Assembly: GCA_963763215.1 (NCBI GenBank)
Contig: CAVXNX010000029.1
Location: 30,402 to 94,401 of the forward strand
Direction: 5' to 3'
Length of the DNA stretch: 64,000 nt
Origin: DASQZK01 sp963763215
GTDB taxonomy: Bacteria; Bacteroidota; Bacteroidia; Bacteroidales; GCA-2748055
Of the stretch, positions 46,172 through 56,113 are shown one piece after another. The notes under the pieces were generated by a model. That model did not search any database. It was not told the origin of the DNA and saw nothing but the letters and a program-made list of their open reading frames with translations. The position numbers were made by a program, and so were the translations under genes. Numbering within the stretch: the first letter of the stretch is position 1; each line of letters opens with the position of its first letter.

Positions 46172-46720
46172 TTATAAATATGTTTTCAGCAATTCCCTGA
46201 GTTGTTCCTGGGCCCGGAAAAGCCGGGAAAGAACCGTACCCTGGGGGATCTTCAGCATCCGGGCCGTTTCCTTTGTGCTGTATCCCTCGATCAGTCTGAG
46301 AATGATGACGCTCCGCTGCCTGGAATCCAGTTTTTGAAGCGCTTTTTCCACCGCTTCCTTCAGGTCAAAGTCCTCCCCGGGATTATGATCCTCTCCCTGC
46401 ATCTGAAGGGTGAGGTCATCGCCGTAAACCACCTTGTCGCGCGTGCGTTTCTGTCTTTTAATCTCGTTGAGCGAGAGGTTTATGGCCATCCGGGTCAGGT
46501 ACGTCTTAATACTTGACTCCTGCCTGAACTTATCAACCGTCTGAAAGAACTTAATGAAAACATCCTGTGCAATAATCTCAGCTTCCGGAGTATTTCCGAG
46601 CATTCCAATGACAACATTCGAAACAGGTTTTTCAAACCTCTTTACAAACTCGTTGAATGCCCTGATGTTCCCTTTTTTAATCTGATCTGTCAGATCTTTT
46701 TCCGTCAACTGTTTCAACAC
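46172..46720 (-). CDS. ECF-type RNA polymerase sigma factor
   Basis: An intact 182-residue sigma-70 family protein. Region 2 has FNEFVKRFEKPVSNVVIGML, AEIIAQDVFIKFFQTVDKFR and SIKTYLTRMAINLSLNEIKR. Region 4 has LDSRQRSVIILRLIEGYSTK and PQGTVLSRLFRAQEQLRELL. It leads a three-gene group with the membrane protein and the Spy-like protein, and probably controls its own operon. Its upstream region is shared with the divergent cstA gene. Confidence 0.95.
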   Translation of the reverse strand: MLKQLTEKDLTDQIKKGNIRAFNEFVKRFEKPVSNVVIGMLGNTPEAEIIAQDVFIKFFQTVDKFRQESSIKTYLTRMAINLSLNEIKRQKRTRDKVVYGDDLTLQMQGEDHNPGEDFDLKEAVEKALQKLDSRQRSVIILRLIEGYSTKETARMLKIPQGTVLSRLFRAQEQLRELLKTYL

Positions 46721-46845
46721 AGCATTGAATTACTTAGTTGTTTGACAACTTTGAAGTTAAATTTATTCCAATCCGGCCTATTTTCATCAGCCAAATTAAA
46801 CCAAACGGATGGATTTTGATTAATTTAGCTGGAAATTTTTTGGTC

Positions 46846-48565
46846 ATGAATTCCCTGACGCTGACAATCCTGGCACTGGCAGGATACCTGGTTGCTTACC
46901 GGACGTATGGCAGATATCTCGGAAGAAAACTTTTCAGGCTGTCGTCACGCAATGCCATGCCGTCTCATGTTTACAATGACGGGGTGGATTTTGTACCCAC
47001 GCGGCGGAATATCATTTTCGGGCATCATTTTACCACCATAGCGGGACTCGGGCCCATCGTGGGGCCCGCCATCGGGATCATCTGGGGATGGCTGCCGGCT
47101 TTCCTGTGGATATTTCTCGGATCGATTTTTATGGGTGCGGTCCATGATTTCACCACCCTTATTGTTTCGGCCCGCAATGAAGGGAGAACGATCGGGGAGC
47201 TCACGGGCCGGCTGGTCAGCCCTTCAACACGTTATGCCTTCCAGTTTATCATGCAACTGCTGCTTTTCATCGTCCTGGCGGTATTTGCGGCCATTGTGGC
47301 GACACTTTTCATCATGTATCCCCAGTCGGTTATTCCGGTCTGGTTCCAGATCCCTGTTGCCCTTTGGCTCGGCCGGTCGATACGTCGCGGGAAAAGCGAC
47401 CTCGTTTTCTCCCTTATTGCCCTTGTCCTGATGTACGCTTCCATCATAGCCGGGGTGTATTTACCCGTTGTCCTTCCGTTCAGCCGCGAGGTGGCCATCG
47501 TGACATGGTGCGTTCTGCTGTTCATCTATGTCTTTATCGCCTCGACCCTCCCTGTGCAGATCCTTCTTCAGCCGCGTGATTACATCAACAGTCACCAGCT
47601 GATCGTGGCCATGGGGCTGATCGTTCTCGGACTGATCGTGGCCCATCCCGCCATCACGGCCCCGGCCATCAACCACGCCGCCTTTGCCAAAGGATTCTGA
47701 TGTGCCTTCCCTGGCACCCATCATGTTCATCATAATTGCCTGCGGGGCCGTTTCCGGTTTTCATTCGCTGGCCAGCTCAGGGACGACGGTCAAACAGGTG
47801 GACCGAGAGGAAGATACGCTATTTATCGGTTACGGAGGAATGCTGACCGAAAGTTTTCTGGCTGTTCTCGTGCTCATGGCTATCGCCGGCGGTCTTGGGA
47901 TGACTGCCGGACCTGACGGGAAAGCGGCGGGTGCTGCTGCTTTCTTTCAGCACTACGGCAGCTGGGCCTCCGCAAACGGCTTCGCGGCTAAGCTGGGCGC
48001 ATTTGTGAACGGTGCGGCCAACCTGTTCAGGTCATTCGGCATCCCGATGAAAGTCGGACAGGCCATGATCGCCGTCTTCATCGTCAGCTTTGCCAATACC
48101 ACCCTCGACAGTGCTACCCGCATCCAGCGTCTTTCCCTGCAGGAAATTTTCACAAATACCAACGGGATCACAACCCGCCCTTTCCATAACCGTTACGTGG
48201 CTACACTGGTTATCGTGGTGGCTGCTGCCATGATGACGTTCATTAAACCCGGGGGTCAGGGAGCCATGATGCTCTGGCCGTTGTTCGGCTCACTGAACCA
48301 GCTGCTCGCTGCGCTCTCCCTGGGTATCGTCACGGTATATATGAGGTTGAAAGGACTGAATATCCTCTACGCCTTCATTCCGATGCTCATCATGCTGTTC
48401 CTGACAATCTGGGCCATGGTGGAAAATCTCTTCCTGTTTATGGCCGAAGGCGATATGGTTCTGATCATGATCTCACTCCTGATCCTGGGTTTGACGGCGT
48501 GGCTGATGATCAGTTCTGCCGCTGCACTCTTCCGCCGGGAAAATCTGGCCCTGGTGAGGGATTAA
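46846..48565 (+). CDS. cstA: Carbon starvation protein CstA family transporter (frameshifted)
   Basis: A polytopic peptide/pyruvate-type transporter of about 573 residues with some 14 membrane helices. CstA blocks are YNDGVDFVPTRRNIIFGHHF, HDFTTLIVSARNEGRTIGEL, ACGAVSGFHSLASSGTT and FANTTLDSATRIQRLSLQE. The start at ATG 46846 (MNSLTLTILALAGYLVAYRT) agrees with the family. The frame breaks at 47697, where dropping one T (GGATTCTGATG) gives AKGSDVPSLAPIMF. It is likely induced on nutrient limitation, as in other bacteria; no regulator site was identified. Confidence 0.94.
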
Positions 48566-48585
48566 ACGACAATGAAAACAGGATC

Positions 48586-48867
48586 TCACGAATACCGGAT
48601 CTCAAAGGAGCTGTAATTTTTCGGTAAGGAGGTATCGATCCGGATATCATCCACATGACCCATGCCCGGCCCTTTCCTGCACCACTCCACAAATTCATCC
48701 AGCTGATTACGCGATCCTTCCGCTTCAATATAAACGCTCCCGTCCGATTCATTTTTGATGTATCCGGTGAGGCCATAATAGCGGGCATTGCTGCGTGCAC
48801 TGTGTCGGAATCCGACCCCCTGTACCCGCCCGGTAACGGTGATCTTGTAAAGTATGCGGTGATCCAT
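48586..48867 (-). CDS. acyP: Acylphosphatase
   Basis: A 93-residue enzyme that hydrolyses acyl phosphates such as acetyl phosphate and 1,3-bisphosphoglycerate. The catalytic Arg21 is in GRVQGVGFR and Asn39 in GYIKNESDGSV. The ferredoxin-like fold is complete (IEAEGSRNQLDEFVEWCRKG). It converges with cstA; 20 bases separate the stops. Confidence 0.95.
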   Translation of the reverse strand: MDHRILYKITVTGRVQGVGFRHSARSNARYYGLTGYIKNESDGSVYIEAEGSRNQLDEFVEWCRKGPGMGHVDDIRIDTSLPKNYSSFEIRYS

Positions 48868-48986
48868 GCGTTTTTGTAATTTGAACCAGATAGACAGTCG
48901 ATTTGTTTAAACAAAGCTAATAAATTTTGGGATGAACCGTTCCGGAAACCTGCCGGTTCGATCATCAAACAATAATCAAGACAATC

Positions 48987-49528
48987 ATGAAAAAACTTCA
49001 TAATTATTCTGTCAATGATCGTTATGCTCCCGCTACTGGCCAACGCTCAGTCGTCGTTTTACGACTTCACCGTGAAGGACATCAATGGTCATGACTTCAA
49101 CTTCAGCCAGCTCAAAGGAAAAAAAGTGATGGTGGTCAATACCGCTTCGAAATGCGGTTTCACACCGCAGTATGCCAATCTGGAAAGTCTTTATGAAAAA
49201 TACAAGGATGACAATTTCATCATCATCGGTTTCCCGGCGAATAATTTCAATCACCAGGAACCCGGTACCAATAATGAGATCAAGGAGTTCTGTACGAAAA
49301 ATTACGGTGTCACCTTTCCGATGATGTCAAAAATTTCGGTCAAGGGGGATGATATGAGCCCGGTATACAAATGGCTCACCTCGAAGAAGGAAAACGGAAA
49401 AATGGATTCTGAAGTGAAATGGAACTTCCAGAAATACCTGATCGATGAAAACGGGCAACCTGGTGAATGTCATCTATTCAAAAGAAAAACCGGATTCGGA
49501 AGAGGTGGTGGACTGGATCCGCCAATGA
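48987..49528 (+). CDS. Glutathione peroxidase family thiol peroxidase (two frameshifts)
   Basis: About 180 residues after repair. A signal peptide (MKKFIIILSMIVMLPLLANA) appears once the extra C near 48997 is removed. The peroxidatic Cys56 is in NTASKCGFTPQY, followed by FPANNFNHQEPG (Gln) and KWNFQKYLID (Trp-Asn). The C-terminus continues ENGNLVNVIYSKEKPDSEEV after dropping a G near 49455. As a Cys-type enzyme it probably uses thioredoxin-like donors. It acts in the cell envelope if the signal is functional. Confidence 0.93.
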
Positions 49529-49537
49529 GGCCTCATT

Positions 49538-51493
49538 TTATTTCTGAAAGAACTGACTCATCTTATTGATCAGTAGCTTGATGTCGATGGGTTTGGTGAC
49601 GAAGTCATCACACCCGGCTTCCCGGCATTTGTCGATTTCTTCCTGGATGGAGAAGGCCGTCTGGGCGATGATGGGCAGGTCCGGCCGCTCCTGCTTGATC
49701 TCGAAGGTCGCTTCATTGCCGTTCATCACGGGCATCTTGATATCCATAAGGATCATATCGATGTGGTTGATGTTTTTGCAGAGATCCACCGCTTCCTTGC
49801 CATTATTGGCACGTAAGACTTTTGCCTGGGTTTTTTGCAGGACAGCTTCGAGAAACCGGAAATTGAGTTCTTCATCTTCGGCAATGAGCACCACTTTGTC
49901 CTTCCAGTTAATATCGTTAAGGCTTCCCGGCTCATTTTTCACTTCAGACTTCTTTTTCACCGGGGTTTCCACAGGCAGGCTGACCTGGAACCAGGATCCC
50001 TTATTGACTTCGGACCGGACCTTGATTTTACCGCCGAGCTGATCGATGATCTTTTTGGCGATCGTCAGGCTCAGCCCGGTTCCCCCCAGTTTGGTGAGTG
50101 CCTTGTCTTCAATTTCCTCAAACCGGCTGAAGATCCGCCTTTGGTCATCATCGCTGAGTCCGATGCCGGTGTCGGAAACGTAAAACTTATAATTCTTTTC
50201 TGACATGGAAAATCCGAACTCCACACGGCCTTTTTCGGTGAATTTGAAGGCATTGCTCAGGATGCCGGCCAGAACCTGGTGCAACCTTCCCTGGTCGGTG
50301 TAAATATTCTGGTCAAGGTATTCATCCGGCAGGTCCAGGATCAGCCCGATATGGCCCTTGTCCTTTTCCATTTTCCTCGCCTCGAATTCTTCATACAGCT
50401 CCTGCATAAATTGCTTCAGCGAAAAATTGTTCTTCCGGAAGGTCATATCACCCCGCTCAAAACGTGAAAGCTCGATTACGTCGTCGATCAGTGACAGGAG
50501 GTAATTTCCTTTGTTCTTGATGATGGAGAGGTATTCATTGACATGCTCATTCCCCGATTGCTCGGCCTTCAGAAGCTCGGAGAAACCAATGATGGCATTC
50601 ATCGGTGTACGGAGTTCATGGCTGAGATTGGTCAGGAAGACCGATTTGAAATGGTCGCCGTTTTCGGCTCTGTTCCTGGCTCTGATCAATTCCCGCTCCA
50701 CTTTTTTCTCAGCGGTGATGTCGCGTAAAAATCCACGGATCATCAGGGTGTCGCCTTCCTGATCCACGCAACAGATCATCAGCAGGTTCCGGATGGACTT
50801 TTCCTCATCTTTCCCTGCCCTGATCCTGAATTCGGTCTCAAATGAACGGTCAACCGTTTCGGGGGCCATGAGAAAACGGTCAATTTTCTCGCGCTCATTC
50901 TTCTTGTAAATCAGGGCGACAACTTTGGCGAGGTCGGCAACTCCCGATTTATTGACCAGGTTGAGCATTTTAAATGTGGCCTGAGATCCATAAAACCGGT
51001 GATGTTTGATATCGATCTCGAACAGTCCCGTCTTGCCGGCTTCCTGCAGGTCTTCCGGGAAATGAATGACGGGCTCATGGAAGGAGGCATTCTTTCTGTC
51101 GGGGAAAAAGTGCAGGATTTGCACCGATGCGTATTTTTCCCCGGCATGATCGACAAAGGCGTGTATTGGAATCGTTTTGCCGGCCGAATCGGTCAGTCTG
51201 ACCTTGAAAAGGGGTGAAGCAAAAAGATTTTTGCCGCCCAGGATTTTCCGGAGTACAGCCATATCGTCGGGATGGACCAGGTCGGAGAGTTTTTTACTCT
51301 TCAGGATATCAAGATCATATTCCAGTAATGAAAGCAATGGGAGATTGGCCGCAAGGATTTTGGATTTCCCGTCGGTCATCAGCACCGGCAATGATGTCAT
51401 TGTCAGTAAGGGAAAAAGGGCATGGCTCAGGTCTTTCGGAAGTGATTCCTTCAATTGGAGCTGTAAATGTTGGTTATCCTCGACGTTATTCAT
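49538..51493 (-). CDS. Hybrid sensor histidine kinase with response-regulator domain
   Basis: An intact protein of about 651 residues without membrane helices, so a cytoplasmic sensor. Two PAS domains (about 30-125 and 155-265, the second ending RGFLRDITAEKKVEREL) precede a HisKA domain with phospho-acceptor His in FLTNLSHELRTPMNAIIGFS, an HATPase domain (LSNAFKFTEKGRVEFGF, SDTGIGLSDDD, TKLGGTGLSLTIAKKII) and a receiver domain (VVLIAEDEELNFRFLEAV, phospho-Asp in MILMDIKMPVMNG). ATG 51493 is preferred over an in-frame TTG three codons upstream. Confidence 0.95.
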   Translation of the reverse strand: MNNVEDNQHLQLQLKESLPKDLSHALFPLLTMTSLPVLMTDGKSKILAANLPLLSLLEYDLDILKSKKLSDLVHPDDMAVLRKILGGKNLFASPLFKVRLTDSAGKTIPIHAFVDHAGEKYASVQILHFFPDRKNASFHEPVIHFPEDLQEAGKTGLFEIDIKHHRFYGSQATFKMLNLVNKSGVADLAKVVALIYKKNEREKIDRFLMAPETVDRSFETEFRIRAGKDEEKSIRNLLMICCVDQEGDTLMIRGFLRDITAEKKVERELIRARNRAENGDHFKSVFLTNLSHELRTPMNAIIGFSELLKAEQSGNEHVNEYLSIIKNKGNYLLSLIDDVIELSRFERGDMTFRKNNFSLKQFMQELYEEFEARKMEKDKGHIGLILDLPDEYLDQNIYTDQGRLHQVLAGILSNAFKFTEKGRVEFGFSMSEKNYKFYVSDTGIGLSDDDQRRIFSRFEEIEDKALTKLGGTGLSLTIAKKIIDQLGGKIKVRSEVNKGSWFQVSLPVETPVKKKSEVKNEPGSLNDINWKDKVVLIAEDEELNFRFLEAVLQKTQAKVLRANNGKEAVDLCKNINHIDMILMDIKMPVMNGNEATFEIKQERPDLPIIAQTAFSIQEEIDKCREAGCDDFVTKPIDIKLLINKMSQFFQK

Positions 51494-51502
51494 GAGTTTC
51501 AA

Positions 51503-51858
51503 TTATCTTCAGTTCATAAAAGTACACAAAACGCGGCAGGAAGTCAATGCCATTCAGCTAAATAACAGGGCTTGGGAAATAATATTGCAGATGATTCTCT
51601 TTTCCGGTTCAATGGTATTCAATCGCAGGATCCCGAGCCGGCCATCTTCAGTCCGGATCATAGGGTGATTCAAGGAGGTATCATCAATTTTTCTGCCTGC
51701 CAGAACCTGCGTTTTTCAACGCCTCCAAGCTCTCTCACCTGAACCCGGTACCGGCACATAATGGTGCCGGCATGAAAAGTTCCGTTGGCCGGACGCTCAT
51801 GCGGGTATTGATCAGGGGGAGGAGTGAACGAAGGAACGGGAGCCGGCAGGTTAAGCGA
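51503..51858. other. Intergenic region with no recognised gene
   Basis: No convincing open frame is present between the two signalling genes. A hairpin CCGGCAC/GTGCCGG with a five-base loop lies near 51751-51770 but has no T-run. Confidence 0.45.
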
Positions 51859-52239
51859 TCAGCTTTTGAGTACCGATTCGACCGTATCGACCAGCGTCCG
51901 GATGTCAACCGGTTTGCGGATGAAAGATACAGCTCCCATCTTTCGGGTTTTCTCAATGTTCAGATCGTCAGTGAGGGCTGAAACAACAACCACAGGGATG
52001 CTGCTGAGTTTTTCATTCTGTTTGATGTCTTCCAGGAATTCGAATCCGCTGATCTCCGGCATGAGCAGGTCGAGGAGGATGAGGTGCGGCCTGTCTTTCC
52101 TGATCAGCCCCATGGCTTCCCTGACGCTCAGGGCCGTCATGATCTTATAACCCCGGGTTCCCAGGATGGCTTCGAGGAGAACCACATTCGTATTGGAATC
52201 GTCAATGACAAGAATTTTTTGTTTATCAGCCATGATCAT
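51859..52239 (-). CDS. Single-domain response regulator
   Basis: A 126-residue CheY-like receiver: acidic pair in ILVIDDSNTN, phospho-Asp57 in LILLDLLMPEISG, Thr/Ser in VVVSALTDD and Lys in FIRKPVDIRT. There is no output domain. Start may be ATG 52239 or ATG 52233 (MADKQKIL). It lies upstream of the hybrid kinase on the same strand, with 356 bases between. Confidence 0.93.
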   Translation of the reverse strand: MIMADKQKILVIDDSNTNVVLLEAILGTRGYKIMTALSVREAMGLIRKDRPHLILLDLLMPEISGFEFLEDIKQNEKLSSIPVVVVSALTDDLNIEKTRKMGAVSFIRKPVDIRTLVDTVESVLKS

Positions 52240-52527
52240 TGATTTTACAGCCCAGGTAAAAATAAGATGAATTTTTTAATTTCTACTTTGTCGTGCCACA
52301 AAGATAATGACGAAGAGCAGCTTATTATCCCATAAAGGATGAAATAACTTAATAAGGGTAATGATCTGAATCACCATTTCTGAAGTTTTTGATCCCCCAT
52401 AAAGCCCTCTCATCCCGTTTCCGCGTTCCTCCAGAAACCATGACCGGCACCCCCAAAAGAGACGAAATTAAATTCGCAGGGCGCCTGTTTTGGACAAATT
52501 TTAGTACTTTAGTCCTAAAATAAATTG

Positions 52528-53224
52528 ATGTTTATTCCGGGAAATACAGGCCACCTGGGCAATGCAAATATTGCCATTCCGTTTGAGCATCTTCTGGAGG
52601 AATCCCAGAGGGCCCAGCTGAGGGAAAAGCTCAATGTTGTCCGGTACACGAAAAGGGATACCATCTTTCGCCGGAATTCACTCATCAACCGGATCCTGTT
52701 TATCCAGTCGGGACTGGTGAAAGTTTCCGGGAAGGAAGGAACGAAAAGATCGTCATTCTGAAAGTGGCTTCCGCCAGGTGATTTTTTCGGACTGCTGTCG
52801 GTTTTTGGCGAAAATGTCCACCAGTATTCTGCCACTGCCGTCTATGATTCTGAAATCTGTGAAATCGATTATATCCTTTTCAAGAGTATCCTTCTGGCGA
52901 ATGCCAGGTTTGCCATGCAGTTTCTCAACCTTTTGAGTCATGGAAGGCCTGTTCATCTTCGAACGGTTGATGAGCCAGGCCCACAAACAGCTGCCCGGCA
53001 GGGTTGCCGATGTCATCCTGTATTTTGCCAGGGACGTTTTCAAGGATACAACTTTTTCCATTCCCTTCACCCGCAAAGAACTGGCCGACCTGGCCGGCAC
53101 TACCAAGGAGAGTTTTATCCGGACTCTCACTGAATTCAGAAATGATAAAATCATTGAAATCACAGGTTCCCGGATCACCATAAAAAGTATGGATATAATA
53201 AAAACCCTGAGTGAACTTGGCTGA
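52528..53224 (+). CDS. Crp/Fnr-family transcription regulator (three frameshifts)
   Basis: About 231 residues. The cyclic-nucleotide-binding-type beta barrel is visible as RDTIFRRNSLINRILFIQSG, GDFFGLLSVFGENVHQYSAT and CEIDYILFKSILLANARFAM. It is followed by the dimer helix (EGLFIFERLMSQAHKQLPGR) and a winged helix with the recognition element TRKELADLAGTTKESFIRTL. Breaks lie near 52730 (probably one base missing), 52779 and 52942 (one extra each). There are no Fnr-type cysteine clusters, so an oxygen-sensing Fe-S role is unlikely. Confidence 0.9.
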
Positions 53225-53271
53225 TAAAATGATTATCTTTGCCCCCTGAAATTCAGTCTACCCGACATTAT

Positions 53272-53644
53272 ATGAGAAAATTAAATATACTTATCGTTGA
53301 TGATATTTTTACAAACCGGCTTCTTCTTTCCGAACTCATTAAAACTCTGGGACATTCATCCGTACAGGCTGAAAACGGTAAGGAAGCCCTCGATTACTTC
53401 GAAAACAATGATATTGATCTTATCCTGATGGATATTGAAATGCCGGTGATGAACGGTCTGGAGACATGTCAACAGATCCGGCAAAGATTTCCCCGAACCC
53501 AAACGGCTGGTTCCCATCGTGGCTCTTACCGCGCACAACCCCAGTTTGTTTTTCGACGATTTCAGTGATGCGGGGTTTGATGAATTGCTCACCAAACCCT
53601 ATTCCCTCGACAAGATTATTGAACTTATAAATACCATTTCCTGA
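53272..53644 (+). CDS. Single-domain response regulator (frameshifted)
   Basis: A CheY-like protein of about 123 residues: ILIVDDIFTNRLLLSEL, phospho-Asp54 in LILMDIEMPVMNG, then IVALTAHNPSLFFDDF and LLTKPYSLDKIIEL after repair. Removing one C of CCCC near 53493 joins RFPEPKRLVPIVALT. A -7-like TATCTTTG lies at 53234-53241. It is adjacent to the Crp/Fnr gene and may share a pathway with the kinases upstream. Confidence 0.9.
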
Positions 53645-53645
53645 T

Positions 53646-54251
53646 ATGTTTTCCTCGGACATTCATTGCCTCTCCCTGGTTTTCCTATATTTTTCTCCCG
53701 GTTATGATCTTCCTGATGCGAATCACCGATGTCTCCATCGGGACCATCCGGATCATCTTCGTTACCCGTGGAAACCGTCTTGTTGCGCCGATTCTCGGAT
53801 TTCTTCGAAGTGCTCGTCTGGATTATCGCCATCAGCAATATCATGCAGCACCTCAACAACTGGTTGTGTTACGTTGCTTATGCCGGCGGGTTTGCCACGG
53901 GGAATTTCGTGGGCATGCTCATTGAAGAACGCCTGGCCATCGGGGTGGTGCTTGATCCGGGTGATCGCCCGCAAGGAAATCGAAGGGCTTTCGGAAGCGC
54001 TCAACGCGAAGGGATACGGGACCACCACCGTCGATGCCCATGGGAAATATGATGATGTCAATGTGATCTTCATCATCGTCAAGCGCAAGGATATCGACAA
54101 TGCCATTTCCCTGATCAAGCAATACAATCCGAAAGCATTTTACACCATCGAAGACATCCGTTATGTGAGCCAGCCCCTCCTTCCGCCGGAAGGCGAAGTC
54201 AGGAGACGCCGCCGCTTTTACCTTTTCAACGGCTGGAGAAAAGGAAAATAA
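53646..54251 (+). CDS. UPF0316 / DUF2179 membrane protein (frameshifted)
   Basis: About 200 residues. Three membrane helices begin WFSYIFLPVMIFLMRITDVS, with the signature VSIGTIRIIFVTRGN, ILGFFEVLVWIIAISNIMQH and YAGGFATGNFVGMLIEERLA. The cytoplasmic DUF2179 domain has YGTTTVDAHGKYDDVNVIFI and FYTIEDIRYVSQP. Breaks near 53800 and 53958 need one base removed. A further shift lies between ATG 53646 and 53700, so the start is less certain. The function is unknown; DUF2179 resembles nucleotide-binding regulatory domains. Confidence 0.88.
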   Translation: MFSSDIHCLSLVFLYFSPGYDLPDANHRCLHRDHPDHLRYPWKPSCCADSRISSKCSSGLSPSAISCSTSTTGCVTLLMPAGLPRGISWACSLKNAWPSGWCLIRVIARKEIEGLSEALNAKGYGTTTVDAHGKYDDVNVIFIIVKRKDIDNAISLIKQYNPKAFYTIEDIRYVSQPLLPPEGEVRRRRRFYLFNGWRKGK

Positions 54252-54274
54252 ATTTCAGCTGCTTCGTTCAATCC

Positions 54275-54786
54275 TCACTTCCTCACCAGGAGGGACTCCC
54301 TCAGTGCAAGGGTCTCTTCCTTTGATGTATGGACGAGAGCGATGATCCTGGTCAGCTCGGCCGCATCGGTTTCATCAAAATTTTCATACTGCGAACTGTC
54401 CACATCCAGGACGCCGGTGATCGCCCCGGTTTCTGTCGCGCAGGGGAACGGTGATCTCGGATTTCGAACGGGAATCACAGGCAATATGTCCAGGGAATTT
54501 TTCCACATCCGGAACGATCACCGCCTCCTGCCTGTTGATGGCCGCCCAGCAGACGCCGGTATCCTTCGCCAGGACCTGGCAGGCCGACGGGACCCTGGTA
54601 CGGGCCCACAATGAGGTCGCCGTCATGCAGCAGGTAAAATCCCGTCCAGAAAAAGCCGTCCATTTTATGGTAAAGAAGGGCGTTGATGGTCGCCATCCTC
54701 GCCAGCGGATCGGAGGTTTTGGTGAGCAGATCGGTCAGCTGGAGGTAGATCCTGTGATATCTCCCGGCTTTCTTCGTCTTGTCCAT
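54275..54786 (-). CDS. msrC: Free methionine-(R)-sulfoxide reductase, GAF domain (two frameshifts)
   Basis: A GAF-domain enzyme of about 169 residues that reduces free methionine-R-sulfoxide. It starts MDKTKKAGRYHRIYLQLTDL. After repair near 54590 and 54435 (one base removed each) the signature is complete: VACQVLAKDTGVCWAAI with two of the active-site cysteines, VPDVEKFPGHIACDSRSKSE with the third, and GAITGVLDVDS. GFFWTGFYLL in the first half is also typical. Upstream in-frame sequence before ATG 54786 is not family-like. Confidence 0.92.
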
Positions 54787-55033
54787 AACTTCTTTTCTGG
54801 CAAAGTTACATGAGAACTTCGCGGTGACCAAATTTACGGGCTGCTTCATTCCGGTTTTTCTGATGAAAACGCTTTTTGGCAGATTTGCTGGAAATGGCGT
54901 GTCCACGGCTTTTTTATCTTCATGTAAATTTCTAATTTTAGGCTTTCCCGGTAACCGGCTATCTCCGGGATGAATGGCTTGTTCTGCCGGGACCAAACGT
55001 CGAGCATGTTATCAACCTGAACCACCCTGAATT

Positions 55034-56068
55034 ATGAATAAACGAGGATTTGCCAGTGACAACAATGCGGGAGTCCATCCCGGGATCCTGAAAGCCATGG
55101 CTGAAGTGAATGACGGCCACACCATTGCATATGGTGATGACCCCTACACCCGGAAAGCCATTGAGATGATCCGCCGGACCTTCGGTTCCGAGGCAGAGGT
55201 GTTTTTTGTCTTTATCGGCACAGCGGCTAACGTTCTGGGTCTGGATGCCCTGACCCAGCCTTTCAATGCCGTCATCTGCCCGGAAACGGCACATATCCAT
55301 ACCGATGAATGCGGGGCCCCTGAAAAGTTCACCGGCTGCAAATTGCTGACGGTCCCTTCCCCCGATGGCAAACTGACGGTGGATGGCATAAAAAAACACA
55401 TTCACGGTATCGGTTTTGAACACCACGTTCAACCTGCCGTCATCTCCCTGACACAATCCACGGAGCTCGGTACGGTTTACACGATTGAGGAAACCAGGGC
55501 GATTTGCGATTTTGCCCATGCCAACAACATGCTGGTTCACATGGACGGTGCCAGGATCAGCAATGCGGCGGCATCACTCGGCTGTGACCTTCGTGAGCTG
55601 ACCGTGGACGCCGCTGTGGATGTCCTTTCGTTCGGGGGGACGAAGAACGGCATGATGTATGGTGAAGCAGTCGTGTTTTTCAATCCCGCCCTGGCAACGG
55701 ATTTCAAATACCGCCGGAAACAGGGTATGCAGCTTTCTTCGAAAATGCGGTTTATATCGGCCCAGTTCATTGCTTACCTGGAGAACGATCTGTGGAGAAA
55801 AAATGCCACCCACGCCAATCGCATGGCCCGGCTGCTCGAGACCAGTGTGACGGGCATCCCCGGGGTGACCATCACTCAGAAAGTGCAGGCCAACGGCGTC
55901 TTTGCCCTGGTCCCTCCCGACATCATTCCCCGTCTTCAGAAGGAATACTTTTTTTACGTCTGGGATGAAGATCGTTCGGAAGTGCGATGGATGACATCCT
56001 ATGACACGACGGAAGAGGATATCCTGAAATTTTCCGCTCTTCTGAAAAAACTTGCCGGAGAACGCTGA
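55034..56068 (+). CDS. ltaE: Low-specificity L-threonine aldolase
   Basis: An intact 344-residue PLP enzyme (aminotransferase fold type I) that splits threonine or allo-threonine to glycine and acetaldehyde. It has FASDNNAGVHPGILKAM, AHIHTDECGAPE, HMDGARISNAA (PLP-contacting Asp171) and the PLP Lys204 in LSFGGTKNGMMYGEA. The beta-eliminating lyase family is broad, so a related hydroxy-amino-acid aldolase is possible. It is monocistronic and convergent with queA. Confidence 0.93.
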   Translation: MNKRGFASDNNAGVHPGILKAMAEVNDGHTIAYGDDPYTRKAIEMIRRTFGSEAEVFFVFIGTAANVLGLDALTQPFNAVICPETAHIHTDECGAPEKFTGCKLLTVPSPDGKLTVDGIKKHIHGIGFEHHVQPAVISLTQSTELGTVYTIEETRAICDFAHANNMLVHMDGARISNAAASLGCDLRELTVDAAVDVLSFGGTKNGMMYGEAVVFFNPALATDFKYRRKQGMQLSSKMRFISAQFIAYLENDLWRKNATHANRMARLLETSVTGIPGVTITQKVQANGVFALVPPDIIPRLQKEYFFYVWDEDRSEVRWMTSYDTTEEDILKFSALLKKLAGER

Positions 56069-56113
56069 AGGAAAACCGCTGGTTCCTCGCCGGGAACAGA
56101 TCATCAGGCTGAA

